Of a stretch of 64,000 nucleotides of DNA, positions 53,983 through 61,079 are shown piece by piece. The translations under genes were made by a program, and so were the position numbers. The DNA is from a virus: the IMG/VR virus record IMGVR_UViG_3300030090_003629, positions 1 through 64,000 of that record; one strand, 5' to 3'. The notes under the pieces were generated by a model that was given only the letters and a program-made list of their open reading frames with translations, made no database searches and had not been told where the DNA came from. How positions within the stretch are numbered: the stretch's first letter is position 1; every line of letters starts with the position of its first letter.

Positions 53983-53996
53983 GCATTCCATTTTTT
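53968..53996 (+). terminator. Intrinsic terminator overlapping the stop codon
   Basis: GGAGTGCC-ATTTTA-GGCATTCC (8 bp with one G-U) followed by ATTTTTT. It is the third early gene in a row whose stop codon lies in the hairpin. Confidence 0.75.
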
Positions 53997-54009
53997 AACC
54001 TAAACATAA

Positions 54010-54097
54010 ATAAGAAAGGTCAGAACAAAGTGGTTTCAGTGTAGGTTCTGCAGGACCGATTGTGTAATACATCAAAGAAGTTCCACACCTTTCTTAT
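54010..54097 (+). ncRNA. Structured element A (88 nt)
   Basis: A perfect 11-bp terminal stem (ATAAGAAAGGT 54010-54020 with ACCTTTCTTAT 54087-54097) encloses 66 bases with an inner 6-bp stem (CAGAAC/GTTCTG) and a GTAATAC core. It is preceded by TTTTTAACCTAAA and followed by four T. There is no ORF inside. It looks like a terminator whose loop holds a small RNA. Confidence 0.55.
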
Positions 54098-54113
54098 TTT
54101 TAACCTAAATATT

Positions 54114-54206
54114 AAAAAAAGGTGTTGAATGGTGTAAATCCAGACGTGGTAATACCAGCTTAATTGAGAATAAAACACTTGCGTTACCAACTCTCAGCCT
54201 TTTTTT
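54114..54206 (+). ncRNA. Structured element B (93 nt)
   Basis: AAAAAAAGG pairs with CCTTTTTTT (9 bp); inside is TGGT-AAT-ACCA, which contains GTAATAC, and a GGTAA/TTACC pairing. It is preceded by a second copy of TTTTTAACCTAAA (54097-54109), 105 bases after the first. No ORF. Confidence 0.5.
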
Positions 54207-54207
54207 T

Positions 54208-54215
54208 TATATTTG
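54208..54215 (+). promoter_or_regulatory. Possible -7 box (TATATTTG) between elements B and C
   Basis: TATATTTG sits directly after the T-run of element B and 16 bases before element C, so it could start a transcript consisting of element C. Confidence 0.35.
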
Positions 54216-54231
54216 CAAACTTGTAAAATAT

Positions 54232-54308
54232 AGAGGTGCCATCATATCTGTCGTAATACTTGCTTTTCTAAACTATATTTTATGCATAAGAGGTTTGGCA
54301 CAGCCTCT
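54232..54308 (+). ncRNA. Structured element C (77 nt)
   Basis: AGAGG/CCTCT plus TGCCA/TGGCA with a small bulge close the element, which is followed by eight T. The loop holds GTCGTAATACTTGC, similar to element B's GTGGTAATACCAGC. A GC-rich 22-base stretch of repeated CGCT follows at 54321-54342. Confidence 0.5.
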
Positions 54309-54345
54309 TTTTTTACTTCTCTCGCTCGCTTACGCTCGCTCGTAT

Positions 54346-54353
54346 TTACTATT
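54346..54353 (+). promoter_or_regulatory. Early TTACTATT motif, copy 4
   Basis: TTTACTATTTTTATTAAT, 39 bases before the ATG at 54385. Confidence 0.6.
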
Positions 54354-54384
54354 TTTATTAATATTAATCATAAAATTTTATAAA

Positions 54385-54687
54385 ATGACAAAAAAATCAA
54401 AAACTACTACGAAAAAAGTTACTAAAAAAACTACAAAACCTGCACTAAACTTTGCTTCAGGTGTATTTATTAAAGAAACTGAGTATTCTATTCTTATGGA
54501 CTTTAATGCTAAAGCATTTTGTCAATGGATGAAAGACAATATAAATGAAAAAGGTTATGTAAGAACTATAGTTAGAGCCAACAAAGAAGGTTCTAGATTT
54601 TCACATAACATGTCTTTAAATGATTATAGTCCTAAAGCTGTTGCAGAAAAAGCTGTTCAAGAAACTGCTGAGGACTTACCATTCTAA
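54385..54687 (+). CDS. Small basic early protein, 100 aa
   Basis: ATG 54385 is preferred because upstream in-frame starts read through the regulatory DNA. The first 20 residues are a Lys/Thr-rich tail (KKSKTTTKKVTKKTTKP) like those of nucleic-acid-binding proteins; the remainder has a folded part (EYSILMDFNAKAFCQWMKDN) and ends in EDLPF, an end often seen in phage ssDNA-binding proteins but here without an OB-fold pattern. Function unknown. Confidence 0.6.
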   Translation: MTKKSKTTTKKVTKKTTKPALNFASGVFIKETEYSILMDFNAKAFCQWMKDNINEKGYVRTIVRANKEGSRFSHNMSLNDYSPKAVAEKAVQETAEDLPF

Positions 54688-54926
54688 TGGGTATATTAGG
54701 TATATCATTCTTCGCTGCCGTTGGTTATTATATCATTGTATATAAAGCCATCGGTAGACGTAGACTAGTTAAAACACAAACATTCTGGGACATACTATTT
54801 ACTTTGTTGTTACCATTATTGTTTATTGGAACATTCAGCGGTTTGGCTACTGCTGTTATTGCAGGCGTGTTGTTTTCATGCTTTACAGCTATTACACCAT
54901 CGCCTACAGAAGACGACTACAAATAA
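54687..54926 (+). CDS. Small three-helix membrane protein, 79 aa
   Basis: ATG overlaps the previous stop (TAATG). Hydrophobic helices near 1-19, 34-50 and 52-68 (ILFTLLLPLLFIGTFSGL) with a short acidic tail (SPTEDDYK). Likely an inner-membrane early protein. No family recognised. Confidence 0.6.
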   Translation: MGILGISFFAAVGYYIIVYKAIGRRRLVKTQTFWDILFTLLLPLLFIGTFSGLATAVIAGVLFSCFTAITPSPTEDDYK

Positions 54927-54934
54927 AATAGGTT

Positions 54935-54992
54935 GAAAGAGTATCTTAACGAATATCCGTGATAACACGGTACGGTAAACTAGAGCTCTTTC
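54935..54992 (+). ncRNA. Structured element D (58 nt)
   Basis: GAAAGAG (54935-54941) pairs with CTCTTTC (54986-54992); inside is a perfect CCGTG-ATAA-CACGG hairpin. It is followed by a T-run and a TTACTATT motif, repeating the terminator-promoter order. Confidence 0.55.
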
Positions 54993-55000
54993 TTCCTTTT

Positions 55001-55008
55001 TTACTATT
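55001..55008 (+). promoter_or_regulatory. Early TTACTATT motif, copy 5
   Basis: TTTACTATTATTATTAAT, 37 bases before the ATG at 55038. A host-type TACTTTTG box at 55027-55034 lies only three bases before the same ATG. Confidence 0.6.
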
Positions 55009-55037
55009 ATTATTAATATAAATCAATACTTTTGCTT

Positions 55038-55436
55038 ATGAAAGAAAATAATTATGAGATAAGCGCACAATATCTCAAAGACTTAAAAAAATTACTAAAA
55101 GATAAAAACAGTAATATCAAACCTTATCACATTGCGCACGCATCATTTAGAAAAAATAATTCAGATTTAATTATTAAAAAAGTTAATAAAATAGACTTTA
55201 TTATTACATATCTAGACGGTACTAAACAAAAATTTCCAACATATAATGAACTTATGAGGATGACAAAAAATCTAAATGATCTATATCCTAAAAATAGAAG
55301 AGATTATATAGATAGGTATTTTAAGGTTATAAATGCTTTTCATAAGCACAGAGCTAAACTTAAAAAGAAAACAAATGCTATTGCTAACAGATTGTTACCC
55401 AATCAAGTAAAAGCATTAGTATCAAAAATATCATGA
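55038..55436 (+). CDS. Small basic protein, 132 aa
   Basis: ATG 55038 is chosen over a TTG two codons upstream. Lys-rich and helical (LKDLKKLLKDKNSNIKPYHI), with a C-terminal helix (HKHRAKLKKKTNAIANRLL). Probably nucleic-acid-associated; no domain recognised. It is followed by a long non-coding gap. Confidence 0.55.
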   Translation: MKENNYEISAQYLKDLKKLLKDKNSNIKPYHIAHASFRKNNSDLIIKKVNKIDFIITYLDGTKQKFPTYNELMRMTKNLNDLYPKNRRDYIDRYFKVINAFHKHRAKLKKKTNAIANRLLPNQVKALVSKIS

Positions 55437-55439
55437 TGA

Positions 55440-55630
55440 CGGTAATAACCATGGGCCATCATCATAGGGTCAGGTCGGGCAACTATTTGTAGAATTAATA
55501 AAATTCATAATTAAAGTGTTCTAATTGCAGATAAACTTTAAGCATAGCAAGTTGACGTAAAGTGTTCCTGGCTCTATTTATATGTATGCTCCCTTCGTTG
55601 AAAAATACCACAGGTGATCATACATTTATA
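55440..55630 (+). other. Structured non-coding stretch
   Basis: No credible ORF. Contains ATGATG/CATCAT pairing around a GGTAATAACCATGGG segment, a direct repeat AAAGTGTTC (55513-55521 and 55559-55567), and a long-range stem ATGTATG (55582-55588) with CATACAT (55619-55625). It could be a further structured RNA or several. No promoter was confidently placed. Confidence 0.4.
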
Positions 55631-55704
55631 GAAAGGAGGTTAGTAAACATAACAAATAATAATTCAGCGGTTATACTTTGTGTGTATTTACAATTCCTCC
55701 TTTC
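55631..55704 (+). ncRNA. Structured element F (74 nt) with Shine-Dalgarno/anti-Shine-Dalgarno stem
   Basis: GAAAGGAGG (55631-55639) pairs with CCTCCTTTC (55696-55704), then eight T. The inner part has ATAAC and AGCGGTTAT, also present in element G. The closing stem equals a perfect ribosome-binding site paired with the 16S rRNA 3' end sequence. Confidence 0.5.
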
Positions 55705-55731
55705 TTTTTTTTCAATTTAAATTATATATAA

Positions 55732-56268
55732 ATGACAACATTATTAAAAAAATTAAAACATTATTTTTCAGGAGAACATGAAAAAAATGAAAAAATACTA
55801 ATAACATTATTTAACTTTAAGAAATCAAACAGTCATTATACACCAAATTACTGGTGTTTAAACAATATGTTAGCTCTTAACTTTAAAAAATGCATGACGT
55901 GGATTATATTTAATATCTATAATCCATTTGATAAAGATACGTGGAAATTATCATTTGATATAAAATTTACTCCTGATAGTTATTTTAGTAGAGTAGAAAA
56001 TAAAAGAACTAAAGAAGAAAATAAATATCTTGATAATAAAGGTTTAATTGTAAGAGAAACTATGGTAGTAAGAGAGATTTCATCAAAAATACAATTATTA
56101 TTTATTGAGTTTAATTTTATGTTCAATTTTGACTATTTATTAAAATATGAATTATCAAATTACATGAAAGATGACGATTTTATAATAAAATATTATAGGC
56201 CTAGTTCTTTAAATATAAATAACGATGATGATTGGATTAATTATAGACATAAAAACAATATACTTTAA
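55732..56268 (+). CDS. Hypothetical protein, 178 aa
   Basis: Starts 28 bases after element F and lacks a TTACTATT motif. Lys/Asn/Tyr-rich with beta strands (TWIIFNIYNPFDKDTWKLSF) and a C-terminal part with SSLNINNDDDWIN. No domain recognised. Two bases separate it from the next gene. Confidence 0.55.
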   Translation: MTTLLKKLKHYFSGEHEKNEKILITLFNFKKSNSHYTPNYWCLNNMLALNFKKCMTWIIFNIYNPFDKDTWKLSFDIKFTPDSYFSRVENKRTKEENKYLDNKGLIVRETMVVREISSKIQLLFIEFNFMFNFDYLLKYELSNYMKDDDFIIKYYRPSSLNINNDDDWINYRHKNNIL

Positions 56269-56270
56269 CT

Positions 56271-56489
56271 ATGACAAAAACAGAATTAATATTAAAAGTA
56301 GCAGAAAGATTAGCTCACAAAGAAAATATAGCTACATCATATAATGAAATAGCAGAAATTGTATTAACTTATAATAAAGGCTGGAAATATGAGGGAGAAG
56401 AAATGATTGAATTAATAGATGAAATATTATCTGTTAAAGAAAATATAATAAAAAGTTTAAATTCAATACAAAAAGATTTATCATTTTAA
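56271..56489 (+). CDS. Hypothetical protein, 72 aa
   Basis: Helical and acidic-basic mixed (LKVAERLAHKENIATSYNEI, then EEMIELIDEILSVKENIIKS). Probably a small helical bundle. No function recognised; co-transcribed with neighbours by spacing. Confidence 0.5.
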   Translation: MTKTELILKVAERLAHKENIATSYNEIAEIVLTYNKGWKYEGEEMIELIDEILSVKENIIKSLNSIQKDLSF

Positions 56490-56508
56490 TAACTAAAAAC
56501 AAATAATT

Positions 56509-57066
56509 ATGCCAAATTGGTGCTGGAACCACCTAGAAGTAACAGGTGACAAAAAACAACTACATAAATTTGTAGAAAAATCTAAAAGTGCTCATAAAGA
56601 AAGAGAGTTTTCATTTGAAGGTACTCTACCGCGTGGTGATCGTAAAGACTGGTGCGACTGGAGTATAGAAAATTGGGGAACTAAATGGGATGCATGTGAG
56701 CCATATATATGTCATTGTGATATAGATTACTTTGCTGTATCATTTCAATCAGCTTGGTGTCCTCCTATAAACTGGATAGATAATATATTAAAAGACTTTC
56801 CTGACTTACGCTTTACACTAGAATACGAAGAAACAGGTATGTGCTTTGGCGGAAGATTAACAGCACAGCATGATAAGATATGGGAAGATGATAATTGGGA
56901 TCTTGATCAAGCTTCAGAATGCTGTGAAGGAGAGGTAAACTGGGATCACGAAGAGCTTGAGCAACAATGTCTAATATGTGGAGATGAGTGTGAAACAATA
57001 AGTATTAACGCAAGTCAAGTTAGGCCTGCACAAATTAAAATAAATGAGAATAAAAAAGATAGGTAA
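56509..57066 (+). CDS. YubB/Api92-like (DUF1281-type) protein
   Basis: 185 residues. MPNWCWNHLEVTGDKKQL, then ENWGTKWDACE and FQSAWCPPINWIDNILKDFP, then EYEETGMCFGGR are the successive blocks of the YubB/Api92 ferredoxin-like family, found on plasmids and phages. The C-terminus adds CCEGEVNW and CLICGDEC, a possible zinc site not typical of the core family. Function of the family is unknown; a role in conjugation or phage take-over is guessed elsewhere. Confidence 0.75.
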   Translation: MPNWCWNHLEVTGDKKQLHKFVEKSKSAHKEREFSFEGTLPRGDRKDWCDWSIENWGTKWDACEPYICHCDIDYFAVSFQSAWCPPINWIDNILKDFPDLRFTLEYEETGMCFGGRLTAQHDKIWEDDNWDLDQASECCEGEVNWDHEELEQQCLICGDECETISINASQVRPAQIKINENKKDR

Positions 57067-57307
57067 AAGAGTTTACAATTCTTACTCGGAGTGGCGTAGT
57101 TATATAACAAAACAAAGAGAAATAAATATTATGCAAAAGAAATTAGTACCTGCTGTAAACAAGTTAATAGAAAAACTATATAGTGTTAATAATGTTTACT
57201 TAGGAGAAAAAGGATTATATCATGAAATGGAAAAACTTAGAAACAAAACTAATGATATAAAAAAAGAAATAATAAGATTTATAAACTTAAAACAATTTAA
57301 AAAATGA
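57044..57307 (+). CDS. Hypothetical protein, 87 aa
   Basis: Overlaps the previous gene by 23 bases in another frame. Basic N-terminus and a coiled-coil-like C-terminus (LRNKTNDIKKEIIRFINLKQ). Overlap by four with the next ATG supports coupling. Unassigned. Confidence 0.5.
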   Translation: MRIKKIGKRVYNSYSEWRSYITKQREINIMQKKLVPAVNKLIEKLYSVNNVYLGEKGLYHEMEKLRNKTNDIKKEIIRFINLKQFKK

Positions 57308-57564
57308 GCAAAATGGAAACAACAACTATATCATTTAATGTTAGCAAAACTGTTAACATAGGTAACTTTGAGGCTATTAAAATTAATTACGGTCAAAGTA
57401 TTACTGTAGATCCTACAAGATCTATTGAAGAGCAAAGAAAAGAGCTTATAAAAGAATGCTACAAAACTGTAAAAGAAGAAACAGCATTGTGGACCCTTAA
57501 AAGCGTTTCACATGTTGATAGTAAAAAGAATAGAACAACTTATAAAAGCAAAGTAAATGGCTAG
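57304..57564 (+). CDS. Hypothetical protein, 86 aa
   Basis: Beta-rich start (TTISFNVSKTVNIGNFEAIK) and a helix with EEQRKELIKECYKTVKEETA. The opening is reminiscent of small conserved phage proteins of unknown role. Ends with a four-base overlap region with the next ORF. Confidence 0.5.
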   Translation: MSKMETTTISFNVSKTVNIGNFEAIKINYGQSITVDPTRSIEEQRKELIKECYKTVKEETALWTLKSVSHVDSKKNRTTYKSKVNG

Positions 57565-57706
57565 AAAACTTATAGATCAAGTAGATGATGCATTTAATTA
57601 CTTTAACGGATTTAGATTAGAAGAGTTAAAGTCTGACGATGTATACTATATAAATGCGTTAATGAAATATATAGAAGTTTTGGAATTAAAATTAAAAAAC
57701 AAATGA
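57557..57706 (+). CDS. Small acidic helical protein, 49 aa
   Basis: ATG overlaps the end of the previous gene and its TGA overlaps the uracil-DNA glycosylase ATG (ATGA). The product is a charged helix pair (KLIDQVDDAFNYFNGFRLEE). Tight overlaps on both sides support it. Possibly a partner or inhibitor, unknown. Confidence 0.5.
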   Translation: MARKLIDQVDDAFNYFNGFRLEELKSDDVYYINALMKYIEVLELKLKNK

Positions 57707-58389
57707 AATCAAATCAAATGTATAATATGCTAGGAGACTGGTACAAAATATTAGGTATCATATTTCAATCAGAAAACTTTACAAAATTAACTGATCAACA
57801 CAGAAATAACACAACTGAGTATACGGTTTATCCAGAAAAAGGTAGAACATTTAAGGCTTTCAAAATGTGTCCTCTAAAATCTTTAAAAGTTGTTATACTT
57901 GGACAAGATCCATATCATGATGGTAGCGCAACAGGATTAGCATTTGCAAATAATGGTGGTAGAGTTAGTCCTAGTTTGCGCAACATAATACAAACAGTTA
58001 AAAATGATTTTGGAGATGTATATGTAAATCCAAATCTAGAAAGCTGGGCAAAACAAGGCGTATTATTATTAAATACCGCTTTAACTGTAGAGAAAGGTAA
58101 GGCTGGATCACACATAGATTTGTGGATGCCATTTACGAGAGATCTTATAACTAGTCTTTCTATATATAAACCAGATCTAATATGGGTCTTATGGGGTAAG
58201 AAAGCACAAGACTATGAAAAGCATATTATGTATCCAAATGGACATACTATACTAAGAGCTCCTCATCCTGCCGCAGAGGCGTACTCTGGTGGTAAGGCTG
58301 GCTTCTTTACATGTGGACATTTTAAGAAAATTAATGAAAAATTAGAAAAGCCTATAGAGTGGGGTGTAAAACAACAAATAACAATTTAA
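57703..58389 (+). CDS. ung: Uracil-DNA glycosylase, family 1
   Basis: 228 residues of normal family length. GQDPYH (67-72) carries the catalytic Asp, and APHPAAEAYSGGKAGFFTCG (186-205) is the conserved loop with the catalytic His before the Leu that enters the groove. It removes uracil from DNA for base-excision repair. Members are common in crAss-like phages. It lies in a run of overlapping small early genes. No truncation seen. Confidence 0.93.
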   Translation: MKSNQMYNMLGDWYKILGIIFQSENFTKLTDQHRNNTTEYTVYPEKGRTFKAFKMCPLKSLKVVILGQDPYHDGSATGLAFANNGGRVSPSLRNIIQTVKNDFGDVYVNPNLESWAKQGVLLLNTALTVEKGKAGSHIDLWMPFTRDLITSLSIYKPDLIWVLWGKKAQDYEKHIMYPNGHTILRAPHPAAEAYSGGKAGFFTCGHFKKINEKLEKPIEWGVKQQITI

Positions 58390-58400
58390 ATTAAATTATA

Positions 58401-58661
58401 ATGAGTGTAAAAAGAAATAAAGCAGATATAGAAAAATACTGGACAGATAAAGTTGCTAAAAATCTAGTTGGTAGAACAATAACAAAAGTAGAATATATTG
58501 GAGATGATGAGATGGAAGATAACATGTGGTATAAAAAACCTATAGCTATACAATTAGATAATAAAGAATGGTTAGTACCTGTGATGGATGATGAAGGAAA
58601 TGATGGAGGAGCAATATTTACTTCATTTAAAGAGTTACAAACAATACCAGTAATATTTTGA
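58401..58661 (+). CDS. Hypothetical protein, 86 aa
   Basis: Helix then beta strands (GRTITKVEYIGDDEMEDNMW, then PIAIQLDNKEWLVPVMDDEG). The strand pattern resembles small SH3-like or ligand-binding modules, but nothing specific. Its stop overlaps the next start (TTGA). Confidence 0.5.
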   Translation: MSVKRNKADIEKYWTDKVAKNLVGRTITKVEYIGDDEMEDNMWYKKPIAIQLDNKEWLVPVMDDEGNDGGAIFTSFKELQTIPVIF

Positions 58662-58921
58662 AACCATATCTTCTTAAAAAAATTATACCAGGCTACAAGC
58701 TAAGTCCAAATCACAAGGACAAAAAGCTTGTGGCTCTGCCGTATAAATACAATGGTACAAAAATACTTGTTGAACATAGTGACAAGAAAATGATTATAGA
58801 TCAAGACACTCCACTACTTGGAGAACAAACATTTGCTGATAAATTTGGTAGAGATAAAACATATACTCTTTACTATTATCAATGGCAACCTAGTAAAAAT
58901 CAAATAAAATTAGAACTATGA
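58658..58921 (+). CDS. Hypothetical protein with TTG start, 87 aa
   Basis: No ATG is available near the start; TTG at 58658 overlaps the previous stop as TTGA, so translation by coupling is likely. Lys/Tyr-rich with RDKTYTLYYYQWQPSKNQIK near the end. Function unknown. Confidence 0.5.
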   Translation: MKPYLLKKIIPGYKLSPNHKDKKLVALPYKYNGTKILVEHSDKKMIIDQDTPLLGEQTFADKFGRDKTYTLYYYQWQPSKNQIKLEL

Positions 58922-59175
58922 CAGCATTAGATGTAGAAAAATACATATGCAAAACATATGGAAAAGAAGCATTAAAACACGATCCTCATGCATTAGCAGA
59001 GGCTATAAATCAAACACAACAGGATATGGATTATTCTGATGAGTGGGATTTATTTCACTTGTTAATTGAAAATAAACCAATACCATCTTTGCATACACAT
59101 AGTTATGGATTTCATACAAGAAATGGTAGAGGTATAATAGAAAGAATTAAAAGTTATTATTATGAAAACATATGA
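58918..59175 (+). CDS. Hypothetical protein, 85 aa
   Basis: Starts in an ATGA overlap. Contains a helical part (LDVEKYICKTYGKEALKHDP) and a His-rich loop (PSLHTHSYGFHTRNG). No recognised family; overlaps the next gene by 14 bases. Confidence 0.5.
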   Translation: MTALDVEKYICKTYGKEALKHDPHALAEAINQTQQDMDYSDEWDLFHLLIENKPIPSLHTHSYGFHTRNGRGIIERIKSYYYENI

Positions 59176-59368
59176 AGTAGCAATTAGCAGAACCTACACA
59201 AGTCGTATAACATTAAAATTTCCAGATGATGGTAGAAATCATATGGATATTATTGATGAAAAAATATCAGCAGGAGATCAAGATATATGGGATCTAATAG
59301 CTGAAAAAGAATTAGAACAAATGGAGGTAAGTGATGAAAATTGGGAAATTAGTGAATTAAAAAAATAA
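59162..59368 (+). CDS. Hypothetical protein, 68 aa
   Basis: Beta strand start (YEVAISRTYTSRITLKFPDD) then an acidic helix ending in EISELKK. Resembles small phage proteins with a MazE-like or ferredoxin-like size, not assigned. Confidence 0.5.
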   Translation: MKTYEVAISRTYTSRITLKFPDDGRNHMDIIDEKISAGDQDIWDLIAEKELEQMEVSDENWEISELKK

Positions 59369-59380
59369 ATAAATAAAATT

Positions 59381-59899
59381 ATGGGACAATATTTCAAACC
59401 AGTATCGGTAGACAAAATGCAATCATTATACTCACATGACTATGGTAATTTATCAAAGTTAATGGAGCATAGCTATATAGGCAATGATTTTGTAAAAGTA
59501 GCAGAATATCTTTTATCTCCAAAAGGTCAATGGCACATGCACAGCTTTGTATGGGCAGGAGACTATGCAGATAATGAAATAGATAAAGATAATAATTTGT
59601 TTATGTTAACAGAAGATAAAGAGTTAAAAATCAAAAATATACCACAAGAAAATATTGGTAATTTTATAGTAAATCATACACAAGAACAATATGTAGACAA
59701 ATCTATTTGTCCTACAGACGAAGAAGGATGGTGCGTACACCCTCTTCCCTTATTGACTGCAGATGGTAATGGTAGAGGAGGCGGAGACTATCGTTTGCAC
59801 AATGCCTGGGTAGGATCATGGGCAAAAGATGTTATATCAGTAGAAAAAGAAGCTCCTAAAGATTATACAGAAATAGTACCTAACTTTAAAATGGATTAA
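59381..59899 (+). CDS. Conserved phage protein of unknown function, 172 aa
   Basis: MGQYFKPVSVDKMQSLYSHD, KLMEHSYIGNDFV and HPLPLLTADGNGRGGGDYRL are blocks I recognise from a widely spread phage family of unknown function. Many Trp/Gly/Asp suggest a small enzyme-like fold, but no catalytic signature is certain. It abuts the DUF932 gene. Confidence 0.6.
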   Translation: MGQYFKPVSVDKMQSLYSHDYGNLSKLMEHSYIGNDFVKVAEYLLSPKGQWHMHSFVWAGDYADNEIDKDNNLFMLTEDKELKIKNIPQENIGNFIVNHTQEQYVDKSICPTDEEGWCVHPLPLLTADGNGRGGGDYRLHNAWVGSWAKDVISVEKEAPKDYTEIVPNFKMD

Positions 59900-59901
59900 T
59901 T

Positions 59902-60783
59902 ATGAACACAGAACAAATTTTAAAACAATACAATTTAGATTGGAACGTAGTTAAAAAACCATTATTTTATGATGGACAAGTAGGCAATACATTTGGTGTA
60001 ATGAATGTAGAACAAAAATCAACACCATATTATGCATTGGTAAGAGAAGATACTGGAGAGGTATTTAACTCAGTATCAAAAGCTTACGAGCCTACACAAA
60101 ATTATACTATCATAAATACTTTGCAAGAAATTGCAGGACAAAATGATTTAGTTATAGTAAAAGCTATGGCTATAAATGGTGGTAGAAAAATTATTGTGCA
60201 AATGAGAAAACCAGAGGGTCATAAAATATCTATAGGAGACGAACAAACAGAACAATATGTATATGCTGTAAATGGTCATGATGGTTCTTCATCGTTAAAA
60301 TTTGGATTTATAAATAAAGTCATATCTTGTCAAAATCAATTTGCATGGTTATCTGGCAACTCCTTTTCTGGTTATAGACATACAAAATCTATACAAGATA
60401 AAGTCAAAGATTTGCCAAAAATAATTAACTTTACAGATCAAGAAGATAAAATTATAGATCTACAATATATGAGCAAAACTACCGCAAGTGCTAGTTTAAT
60501 CAATGATTTAGTAGATTATCTTGCTAAAACAGATAAAGAGTTACCAATATCTTCTAGAAAAGCAAATATAGTTAGAGATTTGTCTGCTTGTATTTATACA
60601 GAAACAAATAGAATATCTAATACTTTATGGGGTGTGTTAAACGGTGTTACATTATATACAACACATTATAAATCTACACCTAATAGAGATTTTGGTAAAG
60701 AAGAATCTATATATACAGGATCATCTTCTAAAATGAATAATAAAGCTTTTGATTATCTTAAAAGTTATGTTATAAATAATTAA
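59902..60783 (+). CDS. DUF932 phage/plasmid-like protein
   Basis: 293 residues. The sequence VREDTGEVFNSVSKAYEPTQ, then NGGRKIIVQMRKPEG and NGHDGSSSLKFGFINKVISC (Cys-Gln-Asn) follow the DUF932 (TIGR03299-type) pattern, a family found on phages and plasmids. Molecular activity is unknown to me. It is the last gene before structured element G. Confidence 0.8.
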   Translation: MNTEQILKQYNLDWNVVKKPLFYDGQVGNTFGVMNVEQKSTPYYALVREDTGEVFNSVSKAYEPTQNYTIINTLQEIAGQNDLVIVKAMAINGGRKIIVQMRKPEGHKISIGDEQTEQYVYAVNGHDGSSSLKFGFINKVISCQNQFAWLSGNSFSGYRHTKSIQDKVKDLPKIINFTDQEDKIIDLQYMSKTTASASLINDLVDYLAKTDKELPISSRKANIVRDLSACIYTETNRISNTLWGVLNGVTLYTTHYKSTPNRDFGKEESIYTGSSSKMNNKAFDYLKSYVINN

Positions 60784-60796
60784 AACAAATAAAGAT

Positions 60797-60856
60797 GGGG
60801 GTAGGTGCGTGTGGCCATGGAATGATAACTAACGCGTAGCGGTTATTACTACCCCC
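60797..60856 (+). ncRNA. Structured element G (60 nt)
   Basis: GGGGGTAG (60797-60804) pairs with CTACCCCC (60849-60856); inside, ATAAC and AGCGGTTAT can pair, as in element F. It ends the DUF932 unit and is followed by TTCTTTTACTATT, again terminator then motif. Confidence 0.55.
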
Positions 60857-60861
60857 TTCTT

Positions 60862-60869
60862 TTACTATT
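60862..60869 (+). promoter_or_regulatory. Early TTACTATT motif, copy 6
   Basis: TTTACTATTATTAAT, 29 bases before the ATG at 60891; the shortest spacing of the six and the only copy far from the 53-55 kb cluster. Confidence 0.6.
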
Positions 60870-60890
60870 ATTAATAAAAAAAATAAATAT

Positions 60891-61079
60891 ATGAAATTAA
60901 TAGTGTTAGATTTTTTTAAAGACATTACTTATTTGTATACTCTTGACGAAAGAATAGATGATACAGATGTAGATGCTAAATTGGTAGAGATGGGACACAA
61001 CCCTAAAAATTGTCAATGGATGCTAACTAAAAATGAAATTATAATTAAAGAAAATTGGAAAAAACCTATACAATCATGA
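60891..61079 (+). CDS. Hypothetical protein, 62 aa
   Basis: Beta-alpha start (KLIVLDFFKDITYLYTLDER) and acidic centre. It is the first gene of the replication unit and is coupled by ATGA to the next. Unassigned. Confidence 0.5.
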   Translation: MKLIVLDFFKDITYLYTLDERIDDTDVDAKLVEMGHNPKNCQWMLTKNEIIIKENWKKPIQS

